A DNA stretch of 33,184 nucleotides from Pseudomonadota bacterium (GTDB lineage: Bacteria; Pseudomonadota; Gammaproteobacteria; Pseudomonadales; UBA5518), in the NCBI GenBank assembly GCA_963204845.1, contig CAUJIL010000096.1, positions 1-33,184 of the forward strand, in the 5' to 3' direction. The notes below the pieces were generated by a model, which made no database searches, was not told where the DNA came from, and worked only from the letters and a program-made list of their open reading frames with translations. The position numbers were made by a program, and so were the translations under genes. Positions 24,839 through 32,665 of the stretch are shown here, in pieces (within the stretch, counting starts at the first letter, position 1; each line of letters starts with the position of its first letter).

Positions 24839-25554
24839 ACGCGCTCGATCATCTGCTGTTCGGGATCTATCCCTACGTCTGCATGGCCGTGTTCCTGGTC
24901 GGCAGCCTGATCCGCTTCGACCGTGACCAGTACACGTGGAAGAGCGACTCCTCGGAGCTGTTGCGCCGCGGGCAGTTGCGGCTGGCGAACAACCTGTTCC
25001 ACATCGGCGTGCTGTTCCTGTTCTTCGGACACCTGTTCGGCATGCTGACCCCGCACTTCGTCTACGAACCGTTCCTCGACAGCGGCACCAAGCAGCTGCT
25101 GGCGATGGTGAGCGGCGGCATCGCCGGTGTGCTGGGTTTCATCGGTCTGACGCTGCTGCTGCACCGGCGGCTGTTCGACGAGCGCATCCGCGCCGAGTCG
25201 AAACCGGGCGACATCCTGATCGCGCTGCTGCTGTGGCTGCAATTGCTGCTCGGGCTGGCGACGATCCCGCTGTCGGCCCAGCACCTCGACGGCAGCACGA
25301 TGCTGAAGCTCGCCGGATGGGCGCAGCGCATCGTGAGTTTTCGCGCCGACGCGGTGCCGCTGCTGGCCGACGTGGGCTGGGTGTTCAAGGCGCACATGTT
25401 CCTCGGCATGACCGTGTTCCTGGTCTTCCCGTTCACACGCCTGGTGCATGTGTGGAGCGGCTTCGCGAGCCTGTTCTACCTGGTGCGCGCGCCGCAGATC
25501 GTGCGCTCGCGCCGCCTCGATCCGGCGCTCGAGCGGATGCGCCGCGGCGGCTGA
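24835..25554 (+). CDS. narI: Respiratory nitrate reductase gamma subunit NarI (cytochrome b)
   Basis: A 239-aa, five-helix membrane cytochrome b that oxidises quinol at the periplasmic side and passes electrons to NarH. The four haem ligands are His56, His66, His187 and His205 (NNLFHIGVLFLFFGH; FKAHMFLG; TRLVHVWSG), at the same positions as in E. coli NarI. The C-terminal cytoplasmic tail is basic. The gene ends the nar operon and faces the convergent M28 peptidase gene 49 bp downstream, with hairpins in the gap. With narGHJ it gives a complete, apparently intact enzyme. Confidence 0.97.
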   Translation: MNALDHLLFGIYPYVCMAVFLVGSLIRFDRDQYTWKSDSSELLRRGQLRLANNLFHIGVLFLFFGHLFGMLTPHFVYEPFLDSGTKQLLAMVSGGIAGVLGFIGLTLLLHRRLFDERIRAESKPGDILIALLLWLQLLLGLATIPLSAQHLDGSTMLKLAGWAQRIVSFRADAVPLLADVGWVFKAHMFLGMTVFLVFPFTRLVHVWSGFASLFYLVRAPQIVRSRRLDPALERMRRGG

Positions 25555-25561
25555 GCCCCGC

Positions 25562-25617
25562 GGCGCGCCGGGCGCGCCACTTCCAGAGGGCGGGCGCTGT
25601 GCTCTAGCGCCCCGCCC
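25562..25617. terminator. Stem-loops between narI and the convergent peptidase gene
   Basis: Two GC-rich stems lie at the convergent junction: GGCGCGC-CGG-GCGCGCC (25562-25578) and a longer stem from 25588 to 25617 with a 7-base loop and one bulged base, which covers the stop of the peptidase gene. Neither has a clear T-run. They may serve as a bidirectional terminator for both transcripts. Confidence 0.4.
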
Positions 25618-27301
25618 GCGCCGCGTCGCGCGCCACCCGGAACGGGTTGCCCGCGACGTAATTCGGCCACGCATCGCCGCCGGCGAGCTCGCGCCCCACG
25701 CCGTGCAGCGCCTGCAGGTCCTGCACCACGCCGCGCAGATCCCAGGCCGGGTCGAACTCGTCGCTCGGCTGGTGGTAGTGACGCCGGCCGTACTCGGCCT
25801 GCACCTGGCGGCCGTAGTCCGCGCCGCGCTCGACGTGGTCGATGCCTCCCTTCGCGTACAGGGCTGGCACGCCGTGGCGGGCGAAATTGAAGTGATCGGA
25901 GCGGAAGAAAAAGCCCTTCTCGATCCCCTCCTCCTCGACCAGCACGCGGCCCTGGGCCTCGGCGATCGGACGCAACACCGCGTCGAGTTCGCTGTTGCCG
26001 AGACCGATCACGACCAGATCGCGGGTAGGGCCGACCACCGGCATCGCGTCGAGGTTCACCACCGCCACCGTGTCGGCCAGCGGGACCACGGGCGCGGCGG
26101 CATAGTACTGCGAGCCGAGCAGCCCGGATTCCTCCAGGGTCACCAGCAGGAACAGCACGCTGCGGCGCGGAGCGGGATCCTGCGCCGTGAACGCCTCGGC
26201 GATCTCCAGCACGCCCGCCACGCCGGTGGCGTTGTCGATGGCGCCGTTGTAGACGTGGTCCTCGGCGGGGCCGCCGTGGTCGCCGAGGTGGTCCCAGTGC
26301 GCGGTGTAGACGATCGCCTCGCCGGGCCGCTCGCTGCCAGGCAGGCGCGCCACGAAATTGCGCGAACTCGAGCTCGCGATGTTCGATACCAGCGTGGCAC
26401 TGAACGTGGCCTCGCCGAGGTCGAGGGCAGTGAAACCGCGTGTGCCGGCGGCGGCGCGCCGGGCGACGAAGTCGAGGCCGGCGTCGGCGAACAGGTGCGT
26501 AGCCACCTCGGCGCTGAGCCAGCCTTGCACCGGCAGGCGTGGCTCGGGATCGGTGGCGGGCGGCAGGTCGTAGCGCGTGCCGGACCAGCTGTTGCGCACC
26601 ACTTCCCAACCGTAGCCGGCGCCGGCGTCGTCGTGCACCAGCAGCGCCGCGGCGGCGCCCTGGCGCGCCGCTTCCTCGAACTTGTAGGTCCAGCGCCCGT
26701 AGTAGGTCATCTTGCGCCCCGAGAACAGCGATTCGTCGCCGGCGTGGAAGCCCGGGTCGTTGACCAGGATCACCACGGTCTTGCCGCGGACGTCGAGGCC
26801 CGCGTAGTCGTTCCAGCCGGCCTCGGGGGCGTTCACGCCGTAGCCCACGAACACCATCTCGCTGGCCTCAACCGCCACGCGCGGCTCGCCGGTGCGCGTG
26901 GCGAGCACCATCGCGGTGCCGAATTCCAGCTGCCGGGATGCGCCGCCGGCGCTGATGCTCGCGTTGCTCGCCGACTCGTCGAGCGTGGTTTCGACCATTG
27001 CGACGTCCTGGAACCAGCTGTCGCCGTTGCCCGGCTGCAGGCCCAGGCGCTGGAACTGCGCGACCAGGTAGTCACCGGTCAGACGCTCACCCTGGCTGCC
27101 CGGCGCGCGTCCGCCGAAGGCATCCGACGACAATACCTTCACGTGCGCCGCGAAGTCCGCCGCCGCTATCCGAGGGCTGAACCGGTGTTCGTTGGCCGGC
27201 GTGGTGCTGTTGCCCGCGCTGGCCGTGGACTCGGGCTTCGGTGCCTCGCCGCAGGCACCCAGTGTGAGCGCGATGGCGACGCATAACAGGGCGTGTCTCA
27301 T
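25604..27301 (-). CDS. M28 family zinc metallopeptidase, lipoprotein
   Basis: The 565-aa protein has a lipoprotein signal (MRHALLCVAIALTLGAC, lipidated Cys17), so it is likely anchored in the outer or inner membrane facing the periplasm. A Ser/Thr/Asn linker is followed by a PA-like domain inserted at about 145-270 and the M28 catalytic domain. Likely zinc ligands are His335 (AHWDHLG), Asp356 (NGAIDNATG), Glu391 or Glu390 (LEESG), Asp418 (NLDAMP) and His470 (SDHFNF). Relatives are aminopeptidases or carboxypeptidases that release amino acids from peptides; the specificity here is unknown. ATG 27299-27301 is preceded by GGAGG with seven bases of spacing. It has no evident link with nar. Confidence 0.92.
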   Translation of the reverse strand: MRHALLCVAIALTLGACGEAPKPESTASAGNSTTPANEHRFSPRIAAADFAAHVKVLSSDAFGGRAPGSQGERLTGDYLVAQFQRLGLQPGNGDSWFQDVAMVETTLDESASNASISAGGASRQLEFGTAMVLATRTGEPRVAVEASEMVFVGYGVNAPEAGWNDYAGLDVRGKTVVILVNDPGFHAGDESLFSGRKMTYYGRWTYKFEEAARQGAAAALLVHDDAGAGYGWEVVRNSWSGTRYDLPPATDPEPRLPVQGWLSAEVATHLFADAGLDFVARRAAAGTRGFTALDLGEATFSATLVSNIASSSSRNFVARLPGSERPGEAIVYTAHWDHLGDHGGPAEDHVYNGAIDNATGVAGVLEIAEAFTAQDPAPRRSVLFLLVTLEESGLLGSQYYAAAPVVPLADTVAVVNLDAMPVVGPTRDLVVIGLGNSELDAVLRPIAEAQGRVLVEEEGIEKGFFFRSDHFNFARHGVPALYAKGGIDHVERGADYGRQVQAEYGRRHYHQPSDEFDPAWDLRGVVQDLQALHGVGRELAGGDAWPNYVAGNPFRVARDAARAGR

Positions 27302-27332
27302 CCGTGTGACCTCCGGTACGTGTTGCCCTCCG

Positions 27333-27362
27333 ATTCTAGCCGCCTCGTCCGTGCTCTGTCGC
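27333..27362 (-). promoter_or_regulatory. Candidate sigma70 promoter of the M28 peptidase gene
   Basis: On the minus strand, GCGACA (27362-27357) and TAGAAT (27338-27333) are 18 bp apart, with the -10 box matching TATAAT at five of six positions. It lies 31 bases upstream of the peptidase start. The -35 overlaps the first arm of the 27360-27399 hairpin, so a protein bound there could control it. Confidence 0.4.
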
Positions 27363-27399
27363 AACCGCGGATCAGGCTGCCTCGCCTGGCGCGGTTGCG
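27360..27399. promoter_or_regulatory. 40-nt interrupted hairpin between divergent genes
   Basis: Outer arms CGCAACCGCG (27360-27369) and CGCGGTTGCG (27390-27399) are perfect complements. Inside them CAGGC (27373-27377) pairs with GCCTG (27384-27388) around a TGCCTC loop, with GAT facing a single G between the stems. It lies 66 bases before the methyltransferase start, and the peptidase -35 candidate overlaps one arm. It could be an operator for a dimeric regulator or, if transcribed, a leader structure of the methyltransferase mRNA. No T-run or start codon lies next to it. Confidence 0.45.
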
Positions 27400-27464
27400 C
27401 ACCGGCCGGCATCGCTCCAGACTCCACCGCCAGCGCCGCAGTCCGCGCGGCGCAGCGGAGGTTC

Positions 27465-28892
27465 ATGGACAGCATCGCAATCGTCGCCCGCGTGCTCGGC
27501 TGCCCGCGCTGCGGCGGCGCGCTCGCCGTGCCCGGCGGCGGGCGCTGCGCGCACATGGTCGCCTCGCCCGAGGGCATCGTCGATCTCACGCTCGAGGATT
27601 CGCACACGGCGCTCGACGACATCGACTACGACGCGGTCTACGACGTCGATCCGGAACGCGGCCGCGGCTATTTCGCGCACCTGCGCACCCAGCTCGGCAG
27701 CCTCGCCGAGCGCCGCTTCGACACCATCGTCGAGCTCGGCGCCGGCACCGGCTACATGAGCGTGCCGCTGCTCGAAGCGTTCGGGTTCGAGCGTGCACTG
27801 ATCACCGACATCTCGCCGCGCATGCTGGCGGTGTGCCGCGCGAAAATCGCGGCCACGCTGGCGCCCGAGCGCCGCCAGCGCATCGCCTTCGCGGCGCTCG
27901 ACGGCAACCACATCCATGCCCGCGCGGACAGCGTGGACCTGGTGTTCGGCCATGGCGTGCTGCACCACGTGTTCGACTACGAGCCACTGCTGGCGACCAT
28001 CGCCGGCATGCTGCGCGAGGACGGCGTGGCGGTGTTCGTCGAGCCGGTGCTGCGCTTTCACCAGGCGTTGCTGGTGCTGCTGGGGCGCGTGGTGGAGGAA
28101 CTGCGCGGCGGGCTGGACCTCGGCGCGGACACCACGCGCGTGCTCGCGTTCCTGCAGCACCTCGTGGCCGGCGAACGCTTCCGTGGTGATCGCGATTTCC
28201 TGGCGCGCATGGAGGACAAGCACCTGTTCGTGCGCGAGGAGTTGCGCGCGGTGGCCTGCGCCGCCGGTTTCGCCGCGGTCGACAGCGTTCCCGCCTATCG
28301 CGGCGAGACCTTCACCTGGAAGATGCGCGGCTACTGCGCGGAGCTGGGACTGGGCGGCGAGGCGACGGGCACGCTGCTCGAGCGACTCGCGGTGGCCCAG
28401 CACGCGCTGGCGCCGCTGCTCGAGCGCGAGTGCTGGTCCTCGGCGGACCTGCACGTGCTGCGCCGGGAGCGCACGCCGGGGGAACTGGCGCCCGAGGGTT
28501 TCGCGTGGGCACGGCCCGACACCGCGGCGGAGCTGCGCGCGCTGGCGCCGGTGGACGCGCGCGCACTTGCGTGCTGGATCGATGCGCTGCACCCGCTCCC
28601 GGACGGACGCTGTGAACTGGTCGGGTGGATCGCCGCCAGCGTGCCGGTGCGCCACGTGCGGCTCGTCGGTGACGACGCCGCGACGGCAACGGCTCAGGTG
28701 CACGAGGCCCGCATCGACGTGCTGCGCCATCTGGCGTCGCAGCCGCGCATCCCGGCGCTGGCGGCGCTGTGCAGCGGCTTCCGGCTGGGTCCGCTCACGC
28801 TCCGTTGGCGCCCGCGCATCACGCTCGAGGTGCACTGCATCGACGGCGCCGTCGCAACCGTCGAGGTGGCGCTGCCGCGGCCGGCGCCCTGA
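27465..28892 (+). CDS. Class I SAM methyltransferase with N-terminal zinc-ribbon-like and C-terminal beta-rich modules
   Basis: The 475-aa protein has three parts. Residues 1-45 hold a Cys13-Pro-Arg-Cys16 pair and Cys28/His30, like the short ribbons at the front of UbiE-like and Trm112-type methyltransferases. Residues about 85-260 are the SAM domain, with motif I VELGAGTGYMS (89-99) and FGHGVLHHVFD as the post-IV segment. Residues about 368-475 (LHPLPDGRCELVGWIA onward, ending with ARIDVLRHLASQP and a SGFRLG strand) look like the small beta-sandwich attached to many glycosyltransferases and methyltransferases of surface-polysaccharide loci. A polysaccharide or glycan acceptor is therefore possible but unproven. 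ATG 27465 follows GCGGAGG. The stop is four bases from the convergent thioesterase stop. Confidence 0.75.
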   Translation: MDSIAIVARVLGCPRCGGALAVPGGGRCAHMVASPEGIVDLTLEDSHTALDDIDYDAVYDVDPERGRGYFAHLRTQLGSLAERRFDTIVELGAGTGYMSVPLLEAFGFERALITDISPRMLAVCRAKIAATLAPERRQRIAFAALDGNHIHARADSVDLVFGHGVLHHVFDYEPLLATIAGMLREDGVAVFVEPVLRFHQALLVLLGRVVEELRGGLDLGADTTRVLAFLQHLVAGERFRGDRDFLARMEDKHLFVREELRAVACAAGFAAVDSVPAYRGETFTWKMRGYCAELGLGGEATGTLLERLAVAQHALAPLLERECWSSADLHVLRRERTPGELAPEGFAWARPDTAAELRALAPVDARALACWIDALHPLPDGRCELVGWIAASVPVRHVRLVGDDAATATAQVHEARIDVLRHLASQPRIPALAALCSGFRLGPLTLRWRPRITLEVHCIDGAVATVEVALPRPAP

Positions 28893-28896
28893 GGCT

Positions 28897-29328
28897 TCAG
28901 CCCCTCAGCGGCGCGACCTTGCAGGTGGCGGAGGCGCGCGCGACCAGCTTGCCGTGCGCGTCCACCAGTTGCGCCTCGGCGAAGGCGACCGAGCGCGTGC
29001 AGTGCACCACGCTGCCCTCGCTGTAGTGCAGGCCCGGGTTGCAGACGCGGAAGAACGAGACCTTCAGCTCCAGCGTCGGGGCCATCATGTCGACGCCGAC
29101 GCGCGCGGTGATCGCGTGCGCCATCGCGGCGTCGAGCATCGAGGTCACGAAACCGCCCTGCACGATCGTTCCCGAATGGCAGCAGGCCTCGGTGGGATGC
29201 CAGCGCAGCCGCGCCCAGCCGCGCTGCTGGTCGATCGCCTCGATGTGGCCGTCGAGGATGCGCATGAACGCGCCCGCGCGATCGCGCATGTAGTCGATCA
29301 TCCGTTCCGGGTCGAGTGCTTCGCTCAC
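28897..29328 (-). CDS. PaaI-type hotdog-fold thioesterase
   Basis: A 143-aa single hotdog domain that should hydrolyse an acyl- or aryl-CoA. The central helix region CCHSGTIVQGGFVTSMLDAAMAHA matches the HGGxxxxLxDxAxxxA pattern of PaaI-like enzymes, with the usual catalytic Asp in MLDAAM; the HGG is replaced by VQGG. The strand ending SFFRVCNPG and the C-terminal KVAPLRG are also family-like. The GTG at 29326-29328 is preceded by AAGGAG nine bases upstream; the longer open frame overlaps the ligase gene and is a shadow. It is third in a minus-strand operon behind an acyl-CoA ligase (38 bp gap), so it may recycle CoA from dead-end or excess thioesters. Confidence 0.83.
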   Translation of the reverse strand: MSEALDPERMIDYMRDRAGAFMRILDGHIEAIDQQRGWARLRWHPTEACCHSGTIVQGGFVTSMLDAAMAHAITARVGVDMMAPTLELKVSFFRVCNPGLHYSEGSVVHCTRSVAFAEAQLVDAHGKLVARASATCKVAPLRG

Positions 29329-29366
29329 CGCAACCTGCTCCTTTTTCTTTCCTGTGAAAATCCGAC

Positions 29367-31007
29367 CTACAGGCGTGTCAGCGCTCCCGGCGCGAAGCGC
29401 GCCTCGTAGGCCGCCACGTCGTCGGCGCCCATGCGCCGGTACGGCTCGTCCATGCGCGGCTTCCACCACAGCGGATCGTCGGTGCGCCAGCGCTGTTCGC
29501 GCAACTGGCGCCGCAGCACCTTCGCGGTGGCGGTGACCGGAAGCTCCGGCATCACGCGCACGAAGGCCGGCGTCCACTTGGTGCCGAAGTCGGATTGTGC
29601 GGCAAGGAAACGCTCGAATTCCACCGGATCGAAGCGGGCGCCGGGGCGCAGCTGCAGCGCGGCCATCACGCGGTCGCCGACCACGTCGTCGGGCACCGCG
29701 TAAACGCCCGCGAGCACGATGTCGGGATGGCGGAACAGCACCTGCTCGATCTGCGCCGAGGCGATATTCTCGCCATCGACGCGCAGCCAGTCGTCGTCGC
29801 GGCCGGCGAACCAGAAATGGCCCTGCTGGTCGCGGTACGCCAGGTCGCCGGTCCAGAAGATGCCGTCGTGCACGCGGCGATGATTCGCCTCCGGGTTGTT
29901 CCAGTACCCCTCGAAACCCTGCGCGCCGTCGGTGTTGACCAGTTCGCCGATCGCCTCGTTCGCATTCAGCAGCCGGCCGCCGGCGTCGAGGCGTGCGCGC
30001 GCGCACTCCGCGCCGGTCTCCGGATTCATGACCTTCACGCCGGGCTGCTGCGCCACGCCGAGGCAGCCGCGCGGCATGTCGGGGGCGCGGGCGATCGAGA
30101 TGCCGCCCTCGGTGGAGCCGTAGCCGTCGATCACGGTGCAGCCGAAACGCGCTGCGAAGCGCTCCTGGTCCGCGATCGCGCCTTCGTTGCCGAACACCAT
30201 GCGCAGCGTGGTGTCGTGGTCGTCGGGCCGCTCGGGCGCGGTGAGCAGGTACGCGAGCGGTTTGCCGACGTAGTTGAAATGCGTGACGCCGTAGCGGCGC
30301 ACGTCGGGCAGGAAACCCGAGACGGTGAACTTGCGGATCACGGTGGTACCGCCGCCGACCACGGTCGGCAGCCAGCCCATGCTGATCGCGGCGTTGTGGA
30401 ACCACGGCATCGGCACGTAGGCCACGGCGTCGCGGTCGTAACCGAAGAACTGCGACACCAGCGAGGCGAGCATCAGGATCCGCCCGTGCGAGCAGATGCA
30501 GGCCTTGGGCGCGCCGCTCGAGCCCGAGGTGAAGATCAGCGCGAAGGTGTCGGTCGGGCTCACCTCCACCGCGGGCAGCGGCGCGCCCGCGAACGGCGCG
30601 AGCAGCGCGGCCTGTCCCGTGGGGTCGACGTCGACCACCCGCGCCGCGCCGATCGCATCGCGCAGGCCGGCGAGTTCGGCGCGGTACGGTTCGCCGCTGA
30701 TCACGAACTGGCAGTCGGTGTGCGTGATGTCACGCGCGAGGTCGGCGCCGCGCCGCGTCGGGTTCAGGCCCACCATCGTCGCGCCGGCCAGGATGCAGCC
30801 GGTGAACCAGAGCGGGAACTCGGGCACGTTGTCGAGCAGGATGCCGACGTGGAACGGGCCCGCACGGCGGTTCGCGAGCAGGAACGCGGCGCGCTCGGTG
30901 CCGGCCGCGATCAACTCGCGGTAGCTCCACGCGAGCTCACCGTGGCGCAGCGCGACGTGATCGTCGCCGGCGCGGGACCGGAACACGTCGGTGAGGGTGC
31001 GGTGCAT
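29367..31007 (-). CDS. AMP-forming acyl-CoA synthetase/ligase
   Basis: The 546-aa ANL-superfamily enzyme activates a carboxylic acid with ATP and joins it to CoA. The ATP loop is TSGSSGAPK (160-168), the A5 motif is YGSTE (296-300), the A7 TGD has Asp388 and the hinge is near Arg403 (WFAGRDDDWLRVDGENI). Lys496 in TATAKVLRR is the catalytic lysine of the adenylation step. The chain length of the substrate cannot be read from sequence. ATG 31007 is chosen because GGAGG lies five bases ahead; ATG 31019 is in frame four codons earlier and contains that site. It lies 27 bp downstream of the SDR gene and upstream of a thioesterase, suggesting a CoA-dependent catabolic operon. Confidence 0.9.
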   Translation of the reverse strand: MHRTLTDVFRSRAGDDHVALRHGELAWSYRELIAAGTERAAFLLANRRAGPFHVGILLDNVPEFPLWFTGCILAGATMVGLNPTRRGADLARDITHTDCQFVISGEPYRAELAGLRDAIGAARVVDVDPTGQAALLAPFAGAPLPAVEVSPTDTFALIFTSGSSGAPKACICSHGRILMLASLVSQFFGYDRDAVAYVPMPWFHNAAISMGWLPTVVGGGTTVIRKFTVSGFLPDVRRYGVTHFNYVGKPLAYLLTAPERPDDHDTTLRMVFGNEGAIADQERFAARFGCTVIDGYGSTEGGISIARAPDMPRGCLGVAQQPGVKVMNPETGAECARARLDAGGRLLNANEAIGELVNTDGAQGFEGYWNNPEANHRRVHDGIFWTGDLAYRDQQGHFWFAGRDDDWLRVDGENIASAQIEQVLFRHPDIVLAGVYAVPDDVVGDRVMAALQLRPGARFDPVEFERFLAAQSDFGTKWTPAFVRVMPELPVTATAKVLRRQLREQRWRTDDPLWWKPRMDEPYRRMGADDVAAYEARFAPGALTRL

Positions 31008-31034
31008 GGTCGCCTCCATTTGCGCGCCCCCCGC

Positions 31035-31802
31035 TCAGCTCAGCACGCCGCCGTCGACCTGGAAGATCGTCCCGGTCGAGTAGCTCGATGCGTCGCTGGC
31101 GAAGAACAGCACCGCGTTGGCGACTTCCTCGGGCAGGCCGGCGCGCTTCAGCGGGTTGATCTTCATCATGTCGGCGTAACGCTCGGGGTCGTTCAGCGTG
31201 TGGTCGCCCATCACGGTCTTGATGACGCCGGCCGAGATCGCGTTCACGCGCACGCCGTGCGGGCCGAACTCGCGCGCGAAGCAGCGCGTCACGGTGTTCA
31301 GGCCGGCCTTCGACACGCAGTAGGCGCCGATCTCGGGCTGCGACATCAGCGCCGAGGTGGTGCTGATGTTGATGATGCTGCCCTTGCCGCGCGCGACCAT
31401 GCGCTTGCCGATCGCGCCGCTGAGCAGGAACGGGCCCTTGAGGTTCACGTCCATGATCTTGTCCCACAGCGACTCCGGCGTGTCGGCGAAGGACTCGACG
31501 TGCGGCGGGCTGATGCCGGCGTTGTTGACCAGGATGTCGATCGCGAGTCCGCGCTCGTCGAGCGCGGCGACCAGGCGCTGGATGTCCTCGGACTTGCCCA
31601 TGTGCGAGGCGATCGCGTGCGCCTTGCCCCCGCGGGCGCGGATCGCCTCGGCGGCCTCGTCGAGCGTCTCCTGCTTGCGCGCGACGAGCACGACCTCGGC
31701 GCCCTCGTCGGCGAACAGCTCGGAGATCGAGAGCCCGATGCCGCGCGAGGCGCCGGTGATCAGCGCGGTGCGGCCGCGGATGGAAAAGACGTTGCCGGTC
31801 AT
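31035..31802 (-). CDS. SDR family oxidoreductase
   Basis: The 255-aa classical short-chain dehydrogenase has the cofactor motif TGASRGIG (16-23), NNAG (93-96), structural Asn120 and the catalytic Tyr161-x-x-x-Lys165 (YCVSK), with serines at 147-150 available for the triad. VARKQ after the second strand suggests NADP(H) rather than NAD(H). The C-terminus, FQVDGGVLS, is the usual FabG-like end. It may reduce or oxidise a 3-hydroxyacyl-CoA or an alcohol in the pathway served by the ligase and thioesterase downstream. GGAGACC lies about seven bases before the start. It is the first gene of that operon and diverges from the tetR gene. Confidence 0.9.
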   Translation of the reverse strand: MTGNVFSIRGRTALITGASRGIGLSISELFADEGAEVVLVARKQETLDEAAEAIRARGGKAHAIASHMGKSEDIQRLVAALDERGLAIDILVNNAGISPPHVESFADTPESLWDKIMDVNLKGPFLLSGAIGKRMVARGKGSIINISTTSALMSQPEIGAYCVSKAGLNTVTRCFAREFGPHGVRVNAISAGVIKTVMGDHTLNDPERYADMMKINPLKRAGLPEEVANAVLFFASDASSYSTGTIFQVDGGVLS

Positions 31803-31844
31803 GGTGACGGTCTCCTGTTCCTGTGAGCTGGGGTCGGACAGGGG

Positions 31845-31850
31845 ATTCTA
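31845..31850 (-). promoter_or_regulatory. Candidate -10 box of the SDR operon
   Basis: TAGAAT on the minus strand (ATTCTA on the plus strand) lies 43 bases before the SDR start and matches TATAAT at five of six positions. The same hexamer appears before the M28 gene. No strong -35 is seen at 16-18 bp; TGTACC is the best at 17 bp. Confidence 0.35.
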
Positions 31851-31881
31851 GGAAACGCCGCGGCGGCGGTACACTCGCATT

Positions 31882-31901
31882 GCCCGGCGTCGCCGCCGGG
31901 C
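31882..31901. promoter_or_regulatory. Perfect stem-loop upstream of the tetR gene
   Basis: GCCCGGCG-TCGC-CGCCGGGC has 8-bp perfect arms and a 4-base loop. It lies between the divergent SDR and tetR starts, 71 bases from the tetR ATG. It could be an operator for the TetR protein or an RNA leader structure; GC-rich stems also arise easily by chance here. Confidence 0.3.
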
Positions 31902-31972
31902 CGGCAAGTGATTGATCCGGCGTGGAAACAGGCGACCGCCGAAGTATCCCGGTCAGGAGGGTTCGCATTCCG

Positions 31973-32665
31973 ATGGCAATCCGGCAAGGCGCCGCGGCGG
32001 ATTCCGGCAGGACGCGCCTGCCGCGCCCGCGCAAGACGCCCACCCAGGCGCGCTCGCGGGCGCTGGTCGAGGCGGTGGTGGAGGCGGCGCGGCGCATCCT
32101 CGACGGCGAGGGCGCCGCGGCGCTGACGATGCAGCGCATCGCCGACGTCTCGGGCGCCACGGTCGGTTCGATCTACCAGTATTTTCCGGGCAAGGACGCG
32201 ATCGTCGCGCTGGTCTGCGAGCGGGAGCTCGAGGCCGCGGCCGCGCAGGCCCACGCATCGACCGAGCGGTTGCGCCGCCTGCCGCTCGCAGCGGCGCTGC
32301 GCGAGATCCTCGCCAACACGATCCGCGTCGAGCGCCGGCTGTCCGCGCTCGACCGCGAGTTCCACCTGCGCCACTACGCGGACCTGCAACTCGGCATGCG
32401 GTTCGGGGACTTCAGCAGCGCAGACGACTACGTGAACGCGACCTGGATGGCGTTTCTCCAGCTCTACAGCGACGAGGTCACGGCGCGCGATCGCCACGCC
32501 GTCGCCTACGCGCTGGGGATGGGGCTGCGCGCGGTGGTACGCGCCGCACTCGAGGACGATCCCGCGCGCCTGGCGCAGCCGGCGTTCCTCGACGTGCTGG
32601 TCGACATGGCGCTCGGCGCGATCAGGCCGCGGGCGGCGGCTACGGTACGGGAGGCTCGCACATGA
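31973..32665 (+). CDS. TetR/AcrR family transcriptional regulator
   Basis: The 230-aa regulator has a basic N-terminal arm (about 1-27) and an HTH at about 50-72 (ALTMQRIADVSGATVGSIYQYF, then FPGKDA). The ligand domain shows a hydrophobic core but no recognisable specificity. Start choice is uncertain: AGGAGG (31955-31960) is 12 bases from the ATG at 31973, rather far, while a rare ATT at 31967 is in frame at six bases. GTG 31922 is also in frame but has no ribosome site. It is divergent from the SDR operon, which it probably represses, and overlaps the GST start (ATGA). Confidence 0.87.
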   Translation: MAIRQGAAADSGRTRLPRPRKTPTQARSRALVEAVVEAARRILDGEGAAALTMQRIADVSGATVGSIYQYFPGKDAIVALVCERELEAAAAQAHASTERLRRLPLAAALREILANTIRVERRLSALDREFHLRHYADLQLGMRFGDFSSADDYVNATWMAFLQLYSDEVTARDRHAVAYALGMGLRAVVRAALEDDPARLAQPAFLDVLVDMALGAIRPRAAATVREART

